In this document: piece by piece, positions 57,631 to 64,000 of the stretch
Position numbering within the stretch: the stretch's first letter is position 1
Layout: each line of letters starts with the position of its first letter
Assembly: GCA_030348875.1 (NCBI GenBank)
Contig: JAUCEP010000002.1
Coordinates: forward strand, 3,489,001-3,553,000
Direction: 5' to 3'
Source of the DNA: Ureibacillus composti
Lineage (GTDB): Bacteria > Bacillota > Bacilli > Bacillales_A > Planococcaceae
DNA: 64,000 nucleotides
The notes under the pieces: model-generated
Told to the model about the DNA's origin: nothing
Databases searched by the model: none
Seen by the model: the letters and a program-made list of their open reading frames with translations, nothing else
Position numbers and translations under genes: made by a program

Positions 57631-58089
57631 CTAACTATGCCCAAGCCTCTTTACCTTTTTTCTCCAATAGAAAATCAAAGAAATTAGAATGATGGCCAAC
57701 ACACCGTTTATAATTCCTTGATACGGAATTCTCGATCCAATAGGTGCTTCGTGTCTGAACTCTGCCTTTTTAAACTGTCCGTTGCCATTTTCAACAGCTA
57801 TCGCTTCTTTTTGGGAGGTCCCTTTCATTTCATAATATTTTGTCCCGATTTCGTAAAAATTCGAAGCGTCGCCATAGTAGTCTCCTGTTTGATCATCTGG
57901 TTTTGATGTTACTTCTCCAATTTGTTGATCAATTTCGGATTCTGATACTACCTAATCCGTCACTTCATAGACATTCCCATTATAGACAACAAATGCATAC
58001 GCCCAAGATAAAGCTGAAGCAGTCATCGTAAACAATAAAATCATCCCAATTGTTAAGATTATTTGTTTTATTTGTTTTATTTGTTGCAT
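57631..58089 (-). pseudogene. membrane protein gene with an in-frame amber stop
   Basis: A 152-codon frame from the ATG at 58089 (GGGAG 9 bases upstream) to the stop at 57631. Residues 1-28 form a signal/anchor (IILTIGMILLFTMTASALSW), residue 46 is a TAG stop at 57952-57954, and the frame then continues through DDQTGDYYGDASNFYEIGTK to a C-terminal helix (GVLAIILISLIFYW) and basic tail. Continuity on both sides of the single TAG suggests a nonsense mutation of a two-helix surface protein. Family not recognised. The 65-residue downstream part alone lacks a ribosome site. Confidence 0.65.
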
Positions 58090-58189
58090 TCATTTAATCT
58101 CCCTATAATAAAAGTTATATATAATTAGACTTAATCTTTTGAGATTTGTTACAGAGCACTTTTAACTGATATAAGGGGGTTCGAGATCA

Positions 58190-58699
58190 ATGCTAATTAA
58201 TTTTAAAGGGATGTCGCAATATAGTGAGGAAGTTAAGGCGGAATATCAAAATTCAGCATGTGGCCCTACGACAGTTCACGTTATACTAAATTATCTTTTT
58301 GAGGACCCAACTGTTTCGAAAGATGTGAATATATTATACGAAATGCTTGGTGGAACAAAAATTGGGTTATTTAAATGGAGGCTCATTAAAAATTTACAAC
58401 GATATCTAGGCCCTAAATGGAATGTGGCTAGCTGTACTCTCTATGAGGCTCTTCATCAACTTGACGAAGGTAGACCGGTAGCAATGAAATTTGATTGTTA
58501 CTTTTCGCTTCAATGGAAGGCAAAACCGGAATTTAAATATCACTGGGTACCACTGATTGGCTATGAAATTAAAAACGATGAGCTCTATTTAATACTTCAT
58601 GATAATGGTGGACGGACTAAAAATAATAAAATTCGTGTCGTACGATATGCCGATAATCATAAAGTATTAAGCTTTGTAAAAATAGAGCCAAGGCGGTAA
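58190..58699 (+). CDS. C39-like peptidase family protein
   Basis: 169 residues. Catalytic-type Cys in QNSACGPTTVHVILNYL (about residue 24) and His in YHWVPLIGYEI (about residue 125), followed by Asp/Asn in LILHDNGG, matching the papain-like peptidase_C39_2 fold. No signal peptide is evident, so it is probably cytoplasmic. AAGGGGG site before the ATG. Substrate unknown. Confidence 0.8.
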   Translation: MLINFKGMSQYSEEVKAEYQNSACGPTTVHVILNYLFEDPTVSKDVNILYEMLGGTKIGLFKWRLIKNLQRYLGPKWNVASCTLYEALHQLDEGRPVAMKFDCYFSLQWKAKPEFKYHWVPLIGYEIKNDELYLILHDNGGRTKNNKIRVVRYADNHKVLSFVKIEPRR

Positions 58700-58732
58700 T
58701 TAATCCCCTATATATTTATGTAGGACAATATA

Positions 58733-58762
58733 AAAAACGCACTAAATCGTGTAGTGCGTTTC
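58733..58762. terminator. hairpin terminator between converging genes
   Basis: Stem AACGCACTA / TAGTGCGTT with a 7-base loop; A- and T-runs on the sides. It overlaps the last codons of the methyltransferase gene. Confidence 0.7.
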
Positions 58763-59530
58763 CCCTTTTGACGCTACTAAAAGCATCGATTGCCCTTGAA
58801 AAGATTGTACTTGACCATTTAGCAGTTCAATTGAAAAATGCTGTTGAAGATTTTTAGATGTAGAATTCATATAAGCATTTAATTCCTCTTTGTCTTGTTG
58901 CGGCACGTCCATCATTTCACACCAAACATCAAAGTTAAATGTCTTTTTAAAAGTCGAGAAGGTTTGAATCGTAAAGCCTTCTTTTTCTAAGTACGCAATC
59001 CATTCAGATTTTTTGTAAGCTCGAACATGACTCGGGTCTCTCTTCTTTTCTACAAAGTTATAGAAATGATCATATTCATCCAATTCTGGAGCGACATTAT
59101 CTACTAGGATGAAAAGGCCATTGTCTTTTAAAACTCGAAAAGCTTCTTTAATAAATTGATTTACATTTGGAAAGTGATGGGGTGCTATTCGACAAGTGAC
59201 CGTACCAAACGTTTGATTAGGAAACGGTAGATTTAATGCATCTCCTTGTATAAAAGATACATTCGTATGGCCATTTGATGTGATGAATTTTTTGGCTGTT
59301 TCCAGCATTTCAGGTGTTAAATCTAAAGCTACAACGTTTGTAAACAAAGGGGCTAATGCGTTGGCCACATGACCTCCACCTGTTGCGATATCAAGTAAAT
59401 CACCGCTTTGATTTTCTCTCGCAATTTCCACAACCATTGCCAAATCATTGCCTTTAGCATGGATTTTACTCGTTACATATTTCTCTGCATTTTTACCGAA
59501 TTGATGTAATACACTTTCTTTCTCATTCAT
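58742..59530 (-). CDS. class I SAM-dependent methyltransferase
   Basis: 262 residues. SAM motif I LLDIATGGGHVANAL at about residues 45-59, motif II VVALDLTPEMLETAK, then IQGDALNLPFPNQTF and FRVLKDNGLFILVD. A C-terminal region of about 100 residues resembles YcgJ/UbiE-like enzymes. Substrate cannot be told. Single gene; TGAGGTGA before the ATG. Confidence 0.87.
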   Translation of the reverse strand: MNEKESVLHQFGKNAEKYVTSKIHAKGNDLAMVVEIARENQSGDLLDIATGGGHVANALAPLFTNVVALDLTPEMLETAKKFITSNGHTNVSFIQGDALNLPFPNQTFGTVTCRIAPHHFPNVNQFIKEAFRVLKDNGLFILVDNVAPELDEYDHFYNFVEKKRDPSHVRAYKKSEWIAYLEKEGFTIQTFSTFKKTFNFDVWCEMMDVPQQDKEELNAYMNSTSKNLQQHFSIELLNGQVQSFQGQSMLLVASKGETHYTI

Positions 59531-59736
59531 CTTAGCTTCACCTCACGTTTGGTCTTTTAAATTTGATCACTATACTTTCTATATACTGCTTTTACCCTAT
59601 TTATCTTCATTATAATAAATTTTCATATGGTTGATGAAAATAATCTATAAAACTTTGGAATCTAATTGATAGTTCTTTTGTCGAGCGTATACTATAATTC
59701 TAAAATACAGGAATTTATAGAAAAGAAGGTTTTGCG

Positions 59737-60858
59737 ATGGAAAAATTGCGTTTACTAACAAATCATCAAGCAATACAATTCTTAGGTACACTTGTAATCG
59801 CACTCATCGGCGGATGGATTTTTAACCTTATTGGCTCCCCTATCCCATGGTTATTGGGTTCCATGACGGCTCTGTTAATTACATCACGTTTTCGTTCAGT
59901 TCGATTTTTAACTTGGCCAAGTTGGATAAGAGATATGGGATTAATCATCGTTGGTTATTCAATAGGTTTGTCCTTTACTCAAGACTCTCTTATACAAATG
60001 ATCGTTCACCTACCATCTATGCTTTTGTTGACTTTGACGATTATCATCATCGCAGCAAGTATGGCCTTCGTTGTTTCTAAGCTATCAGGGGTGGATTACC
60101 CCACTGTATTAACTGGGAGTATTCCTGGTGGACTTTCACAAATGATTACTTTTGCCGAAGAGATGAAAACGATTGAAATAACGACCGTCACCTTCTTTCA
60201 AGTTACAAGAATGATCATGATTGTCTTTTTTGTTCCACTTCTCATTTTCTCTCCTTTTTTCTCGATGGGAGAACAAGTCACTTCAGAAACGCTTCTAAAT
60301 GAATTAACAGTTACAGATTTTTCAGCTCCATTGCTCGTTCTTTTTTTGATTTTATCTTTTATTTTTGCGAAGATCGGTCAAAAGATAAAATTGCCCACTG
60401 CTTATTTAGTAGGTCCTATTATAGGAACGGCAATCCTCAATATTTCAGGTTTTGGAGGACCCGCAGTGTCTTCTTCATTATTAGATCTTTCCCAATTAAT
60501 GATCGGGGGATATATCGGTTTATTATTAAAACCAGAAAAATTGCAGAACAAAGCTAAACTCATTACATTAGCTCTTCTTAACGGATTCGTATTAGTTGGC
60601 GGTACTTTTATTTTAAGCTTCATTTTTGTACACTTTAATCCATTTTCAACTGAGACTGCCTTCTTAAGTTTGGCCCCTGGTGGATTGGAACAAATGGTCA
60701 TCGTTGCACATGAAGTTCATGCAGACCTATCAACAGTAACCGGTTATCAGCTATTCCGAATGTTTTTCATCTGTTTTGCCGTACCACCTATACTGAAATG
60801 GATCTTACTAAACAATGTTAGAAGAAAACAAAATCGCATTTTAGAAAAGAAAGCTTAA
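59737..60858 (+). CDS. AbrB-family (duplicated domain) membrane protein, possible transporter
   Basis: 373 residues, about ten membrane helices in two similar halves: GSPIPWLLGSMTALLI and later PTAYLVGPIIGTAIL, and paired PGGLSQMI / PGGLEQMV motifs (GSIPGGLSQMITFAEEMK, LAPGGLEQMVIVAHEVHAD). This is the Gneg_AbrB_dup membrane family, often misnamed a regulator or ammonia monooxygenase; it is unrelated to the AbrB DNA-binding protein. Substrate unknown. AGAAGG site; terminator at 60972. Confidence 0.87.
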   Translation: MEKLRLLTNHQAIQFLGTLVIALIGGWIFNLIGSPIPWLLGSMTALLITSRFRSVRFLTWPSWIRDMGLIIVGYSIGLSFTQDSLIQMIVHLPSMLLLTLTIIIIAASMAFVVSKLSGVDYPTVLTGSIPGGLSQMITFAEEMKTIEITTVTFFQVTRMIMIVFFVPLLIFSPFFSMGEQVTSETLLNELTVTDFSAPLLVLFLILSFIFAKIGQKIKLPTAYLVGPIIGTAILNISGFGGPAVSSSLLDLSQLMIGGYIGLLLKPEKLQNKAKLITLALLNGFVLVGGTFILSFIFVHFNPFSTETAFLSLAPGGLEQMVIVAHEVHADLSTVTGYQLFRMFFICFAVPPILKWILLNNVRRKQNRILEKKA

Positions 60859-60971
60859 TGATTAGGGCTAATTTGGCATTCATCAAATACGAAACCAACG
60901 TTAAGTAAAAGGGTTGAGGTAATAGGAAAACGGTGCGCTTTATAGGAGTAAAACAGTAGATTGATATGGAA

Positions 60972-61012
60972 ATGGGGTAAGAAATCACATTGATTTTCTT
61001 ACCCCGTTTTTA
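60972..61012 (+). terminator. intrinsic terminator
   Basis: Stem GGGGTAAGAAA / TTTCTTACCCC followed by GTTTTTAG, about 115 bases after the AbrB-type gene. Confidence 0.8.
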
Positions 61013-61142
61013 GTTTAATGTGCAATGGTTTATGACTAATTATGATAAATTACTATAATAAGTCATATCTTGCGGTTGAATTGTCTCTATTTGATAATGC
61101 TAAATGGTGTGAATGGCTCTGTTTGATTATTCTATCTGCTGA

Positions 61143-61475
61143 AATAATTCCCTTATATTTGAAAATTCCTTTATTTTCCTTAAAATAAAGGAATATATTA
61201 TCGTTATTTCATCACATCTTTGAATTTTGCCCTTTTATTCAGCAGCTAACAGGAAATTTTTACCCTATTCCCGCATTTTATGGGCTTACCTTTTAAAATA
61301 ACGGAACAAATTTCCCTTAAATCAAAAAATCTCCAATTTTTTCTTAAAATAAGGGAATATATTACCGTTATCTCATCCAAATCTCTAGATTAAATCTTTG
61401 GAAATTTCCCCCATTATATCCGCCATCTAAGGATCCACTATGTACAATAACAGAACAAATTTCCCTAAATCGAAA
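61143..61475. repeat. degenerate tandem repeat, about 150-165 bp unit
   Basis: Blocks recur in order: CTTAAAATAARGGAATATAT at 61179 and 61343 (period 164), and AATAACRGAACAAATTTCCC at 61297 and 61446 (period 149). A shortened first block (AATAATTCCCTTA) is at 61143. A 13-bp perfect hairpin ATTCCTTTATTTT / complement lies at about 61166-61195. It fills most of the 820-bp gap (60859-61683). No coding frame. Confidence 0.65.
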
Positions 61476-61540
61476 GCCTACACAATATTCATTAACCTGA
61501 ATTTCTCCCCTGATCATTTTGTACTCTCAAACAAATAAAA

Positions 61541-61563
61541 AAGCATGGTTCAATACCATGCTT
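61541..61563. repeat. 23-bp direct repeat, left copy (target duplication)
   Basis: Palindromic hairpin AAGCATGGT / ACCATGCTT with loop TCAAT. Identical in sequence and orientation to 63284-63306 on the other side of the IS, so it is the likely target-site duplication. Confidence 0.8.
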
Positions 61564-61683
61564 CAGATTGTCGACAAAAGGCCTTCAGAATGGTCACATT
61601 CTGAAGGCCTTTTGTAATTTTATAGATTATTGGGGTATTTTATCGATTTATTTTTGGCTAAATCACTCTGCGAGTATTCTATT

Positions 61684-63042
61684 TTAGACCGTTTCTTTAA
61701 CTTGCCATGTCCAATTGGCAAGCTTCTTTAAATTCATGGCAGCAAAAGTAAGCATCGCCTGCATAGACAATTTTTTTATCCCTCGTAGGGTTGTCCATCG
61801 CATACCATGCTTTTCTTTTGCATCGGCAAAGACACGTTCAATCGTTTCTTTACGTCTAGCATATATTTGTTTAATTTCGTTTTGATGACGAAGATGATCC
61901 GCTTCCTCTACATGATGTGCCCAAATATGACGCTCAATGATTTTTCGGTGGTCTTTACTGTTTGTACATTGAGCAAGCAAAGGACAGGTCGCACACTGAG
62001 TAGGGTTCGATTTATATTGGCGTTTTCCATCTTTAGTCGTTGTTGAATATTTTAGGATTTGCCCTTCCGGACAAAGGTAGCAATCATAGTACTCGTCATA
62101 AACATACTCATGTTTGCGTAAATATCCGTCCTTTGTCTTGGGGCGTGTATAAGGAAGTGCTGGTTGAATATCTTGGTCAAATAAGAATTTAGTGATTGCA
62201 GGTGTTTTATAAGCAGCATCGGCAGCAACAGCAAGTGGCTTCTTCACTTTTTCCATTACCTTTTCAACAAGTGGTTGAAGCATATGACTATCATGAACAT
62301 TCCCAGGTGTCACAATTGAGCCAAGTATAAATCCATAGCGATCCGCTGCCGCATGAAATGAGTAAGCAAACTGCTTTGTCCGTTCATCTTTTACATAGTA
62401 ACCACTTTCAGGGTCTGTTGTACTTTCTTTAATCTCCTTCATCTCTTCTTTTTCAAATTTATCTGGCGGGAATGGTTTCTTCCCGTGATCAATTCGATCT
62501 TGATTCAATTCTTCTTGGAGTTTCGCTTCATATGCTCGAGTCTCTTTACGAACTATTTTCTTTTCAAATTTACGTTTATTCGCACTCGCTTTAACATGAG
62601 TAGAATCAATGAAAACATGGTCGGCACTTAGTAATCCTTTATCTGCAATTTCTTTAAGAATTCGATAGAAGATCTGTTCAAAGATATCCGTGTCTTGAAA
62701 ACGACGTTCATAATTTTTACCGAAGGTAGAGAAGTGTGGTACATCCGAATGGAATCCAAACCCTAAAAACCAACGATACGCCATATTTGTTTCAATCTCT
62801 TTTATAGTTTGACGCATCGAACGAATACCGAATACATATTGAACAAATGTCATTTTAATTAAAACTACTGGGTCGACACTTGGTCGGCCTAATGTAGAAT
62901 ATAGTGATTCTACTAGTGGATAGATGAAAGAAAAATCAATAGCTGATTCAATCTTTCTGACAAGATGGTCTTGTGGTACAAGTTGATCTATTGTAATCAT
63001 CTCAATTTGATCGCGTTCACTCTTTTGATTTTTCGACATCAT
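61684..63042 (-). CDS. IS1182-family transposase
   Basis: 452 residues from the ATG at 63042, 7 bases after GGGGTG (ATG at 63048 is too close). DUF772 N-terminal domain (VPQDHLVRKIESAIDFSFIYPLV, FGIRSMRQTIKEIETN), DDE residues in FIDSTHVKASANK, AVAADAAYKTPA and ERVFADAKEKHGMRW, and a C-x-x-C cluster (CATCPLLAQC). No frame defect. Distinct from the transposase at 8620: shorter and with different motifs. Confidence 0.93.
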   Translation of the reverse strand: MMSKNQKSERDQIEMITIDQLVPQDHLVRKIESAIDFSFIYPLVESLYSTLGRPSVDPVVLIKMTFVQYVFGIRSMRQTIKEIETNMAYRWFLGFGFHSDVPHFSTFGKNYERRFQDTDIFEQIFYRILKEIADKGLLSADHVFIDSTHVKASANKRKFEKKIVRKETRAYEAKLQEELNQDRIDHGKKPFPPDKFEKEEMKEIKESTTDPESGYYVKDERTKQFAYSFHAAADRYGFILGSIVTPGNVHDSHMLQPLVEKVMEKVKKPLAVAADAAYKTPAITKFLFDQDIQPALPYTRPKTKDGYLRKHEYVYDEYYDCYLCPEGQILKYSTTTKDGKRQYKSNPTQCATCPLLAQCTNSKDHRKIIERHIWAHHVEEADHLRHQNEIKQIYARRKETIERVFADAKEKHGMRWTTLRGIKKLSMQAMLTFAAMNLKKLANWTWQVKETV

Positions 63043-63072
63043 ATCCATTCACCCCAACATTTATTAGAAAGT

Positions 63073-63199
63073 AGTTGATTGTAGTGTAGGCGGCGACTCC
63101 TGCGGGAACAGCACGAGCGGAAGCACCCGGACTGAGCGAAGCGAGGGAGAAGGCTGAAGCCGTGCCCGCGGAAAGCGTCTGCCGAAACGGAAATCAACT
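63073..63199. repeat. GC-rich dispersed repeat (family C) inside the IS
   Basis: Ends AGTTGATT / AATCAACT are inverted repeats. The interior is far richer in GC than all surrounding DNA, with GGCGGCGACTCCTGCGGG, GAGCGAAGCGAGGG and CCGCGGAAAGCGTCTGCC. This is the type of roughly 130-bp palindromic intergenic repeat seen in many copies in Bacillaceae genomes. It sits between the transposase start and the right end of the IS. Confidence 0.75.
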
Positions 63200-63242
63200 A
63201 ACTCTATTTAAAAAGAAATTAATTATATTTTAAAAGAAAAAA

Positions 63243-63283
63243 GACTGTAGGCAAAGTCGATTTTCGACTTTGTCTACAGTCTG
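63243..63283 (-). terminator. terminator-like hairpin formed by the right IS end
   Basis: GACTGTAGACAAAGTCGA pairs with its near-complement over a 3-4 base loop and is followed by TTTTTT on the minus strand. It lies where transcription from the exonuclease gene arrives. Confidence 0.75.
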
Positions 63284-63306
63284 AAGCATGGTTCAATACC
63301 ATGCTT
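63284..63306. repeat. 23-bp direct repeat, right copy, former terminator hairpin
   Basis: Same 23 bases as 61541-61563. On the minus strand it follows the exonuclease gene, but its T-run was moved to the far side of the IS; the left copy is followed by TTTTTTATTTG on that strand. Confidence 0.8.
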
Positions 63307-63334
63307 TTAGTATGTTATTTAATCTCTTTTTATC

Positions 63335-64000
63335 CTAAACTAGCGAATACAATGATTTCGCATGCTTGGCAATCAATGTAAGTCCTTTTTGCTGTAATGC
63401 ATCGATTGTTTGGGTCGAATAATCATTGATCAGTAATTCATCTAATTGCGCTTGAATTGGAACATCTCTAGATATTTTGGCTAATTGGTGAGAAAGTTTT
63501 AACATTTCAACATGTTCGTTAATTTTCGTACGTTGAGCTGGCTTTAAAGCGTCTATATTGCTTAGTACACCTTCAATTGAACCGAAGTTTTGAATCAGTT
63601 GTAATGCCGTCTTAGGACCAATTCCCTTCACTCCAGGGTAACCATCACTTGAGTCTCCCATAAATGCTTTTACATCAGCAAATTGGTATGGTTCAATTTC
63701 ATATTCTTCCTTAAAGCGGGACTCAGTATAGACGTCATATTCTGTATAACCTTTTTTGGTAAAGGCAATTTTTGTGCTAGGGTTTAGTAATTGCAGTAAA
63801 TCTTTATCGCCACTGATAATGGTGATTTCTGCATCCTCTTTCCACTTTTCAACCATTGATCCAATTGTATCGTCTGCTTCCATTCCGACTTCACCAAAGT
63901 TTTGCCATCCAATCAATTCAGATACTTCTTTCGCCATATCAAACTGTGGATGCATTTCTTCTGGTGGGGCAGGACGATTTGCTTTATAGCCATCAAACAA
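63335..64000 (-). CDS. 5'-3' exonuclease (PolI 5'-nuclease-like), C-terminal part
   Basis: The last 221 residues; the frame is open to the right edge. FEN-type nuclease motifs: EADDTIGSMVEKW, ITIISGDKDLLQLL with metal-binding Asp, and the helix-3-turn-helix DNA-binding region MGDSSDGYPGVKGIGPKTALQLI. With no sign of polymerase domains and a stop 80 residues after the motif, it is a stand-alone enzyme such as B. subtilis YpcP, used in RNA-primer removal and repair. Its terminator was invaded by the IS. Confidence 0.93.
   Translation of the reverse strand: MFDGYKANRPAPPEEMHPQFDMAKEVSELIGWQNFGEVGMEADDTIGSMVEKWKEDAEITIISGDKDLLQLLNPSTKIAFTKKGYTEYDVYTESRFKEEYEIEPYQFADVKAFMGDSSDGYPGVKGIGPKTALQLIQNFGSIEGVLSNIDALKPAQRTKINEHVEMLKLSHQLAKISRDVPIQAQLDELLINDYSTQTIDALQQKGLTLIAKHAKSLYSLV

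Larger units (their letters stand above)
61564..63283 (-). mobile_element. IS1182-family insertion sequence, 1.72 kb, in a terminator
   Basis: Bounded by imperfect inverted repeats CAGATTGTCGACAAA (left) and CAGACTGTAGACAAA (right, inverted), and flanked by the 23-bp direct repeat. It contains one transposase gene and a GC-rich repeat between the gene and its right end. Both ends also form hairpins: ACAAAAGGCCTTCAGAATG with complement at 61574-61615, and GACTGTAGRCAAAGTCGA with complement at 63243-63282. IS1182 elements are known for long and variable direct repeats. Confidence 0.85.

Noticed and set aside
59766-59948. minus-strand frame inside the AbrB-type gene
   Set aside because: Antisense shadow of a clear membrane-protein gene.

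Overview
The window is low-GC Gram-positive DNA from a spore-forming member of the Bacillales. Gene content and order follow the Bacillus subtilis yui/yum/yut/yun/yur/yus region closely: Mrp antiporter, pepA, yuiD/yuiB, ndh/yuzB, yutF-E-D, lipA, yunB, yunD-E-F, suf, metNPQ, gcvH, fad. The DUF3055 gene beside lipA, the many AT-rich intergenic hairpins and the types of dispersed repeat point to the Lysinibacillus/Solibacillus/Ureibacillus side of the order (Caryophanaceae). That placement is inference; no rRNA or tRNA is present to test it.

Layout. 1-3679: the mrpA(end)-B-C-D-E-F-G Na+/H+ antiporter operon. 3.7-7.6 kb: a Gly/Tyr/Pro-rich miniprotein, leucyl aminopeptidase, YuiD, YuiB and two small membrane proteins. 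8-10.3 kb: an AHSA1/SRPBCC protein, then an IS1182-family insertion that has landed on the 3' end of cstA and now supplies its stop codon. 12-21.5 kb: NUDIX, an A-type Fe-S carrier, DUF2225, NfuA-like, YuzD, a type II NADH dehydrogenase with two Rex boxes upstream, YuzB, YutF, YutE, DUF3055, YutD, lipoyl synthase and YunB. 21.5-26.1 kb: an HD-GYP protein and yunF-yunE-yunD. 26.3-31.5 kb: sufCDSUB. 32.3-39.3 kb: glutamate synthase gltBD with divergent gltC, sitting between suf and met, which are neighbours in B. subtilis. 39.6-42.5 kb: metNPQ under a SAM-I riboswitch. 42.6-50.5 kb: YusE, YusF, GcvH, an Spx/ArsC-like protein and the fatty-acid beta-oxidation operon fadN-fadA-fadE, with a FadR box in front of fadN. 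51.2-53.9 kb: an OpuC-type osmoprotectant ABC transporter. 54.6-60.9 kb: a frameshifted YbdG-type MscS channel, a tautomerase, a YjjG-type HAD phosphatase, a membrane-protein gene with an in-frame amber stop, a C39-like protein, a methyltransferase and an AbrB-type membrane protein. 61.5-63.3 kb: a second IS1182-family element inserted in the terminator of the 5'-3' exonuclease gene that runs off the right edge.

The physiology is coherent. It combines pH/Na+ homeostasis (Mrp), osmotic defence (Opu, MscS), Fe-S assembly (Suf, A-type carrier, NfuA) feeding Fe-S users (LipA, GltBD), lipoate use (LipA, GcvH), redox-regulated respiration (Ndh/Rex) and fatty-acid catabolism (FadR/FadNAE).

The most unusual material is non-coding. 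Two families of long structured intergenic repeats are present in three copies each: family A at 22797, 31966 and 57241, and family B at 12130, 14607 and 46636. Their stems are kept by compensatory base changes between copies, which suggests selection on, or propagation by, the folded form. One family-A copy has two related 50-bp hairpin segments inserted in it, one family-B copy sits inside the fad operon, and a GC-rich repeat of a third type sits inside the second IS.
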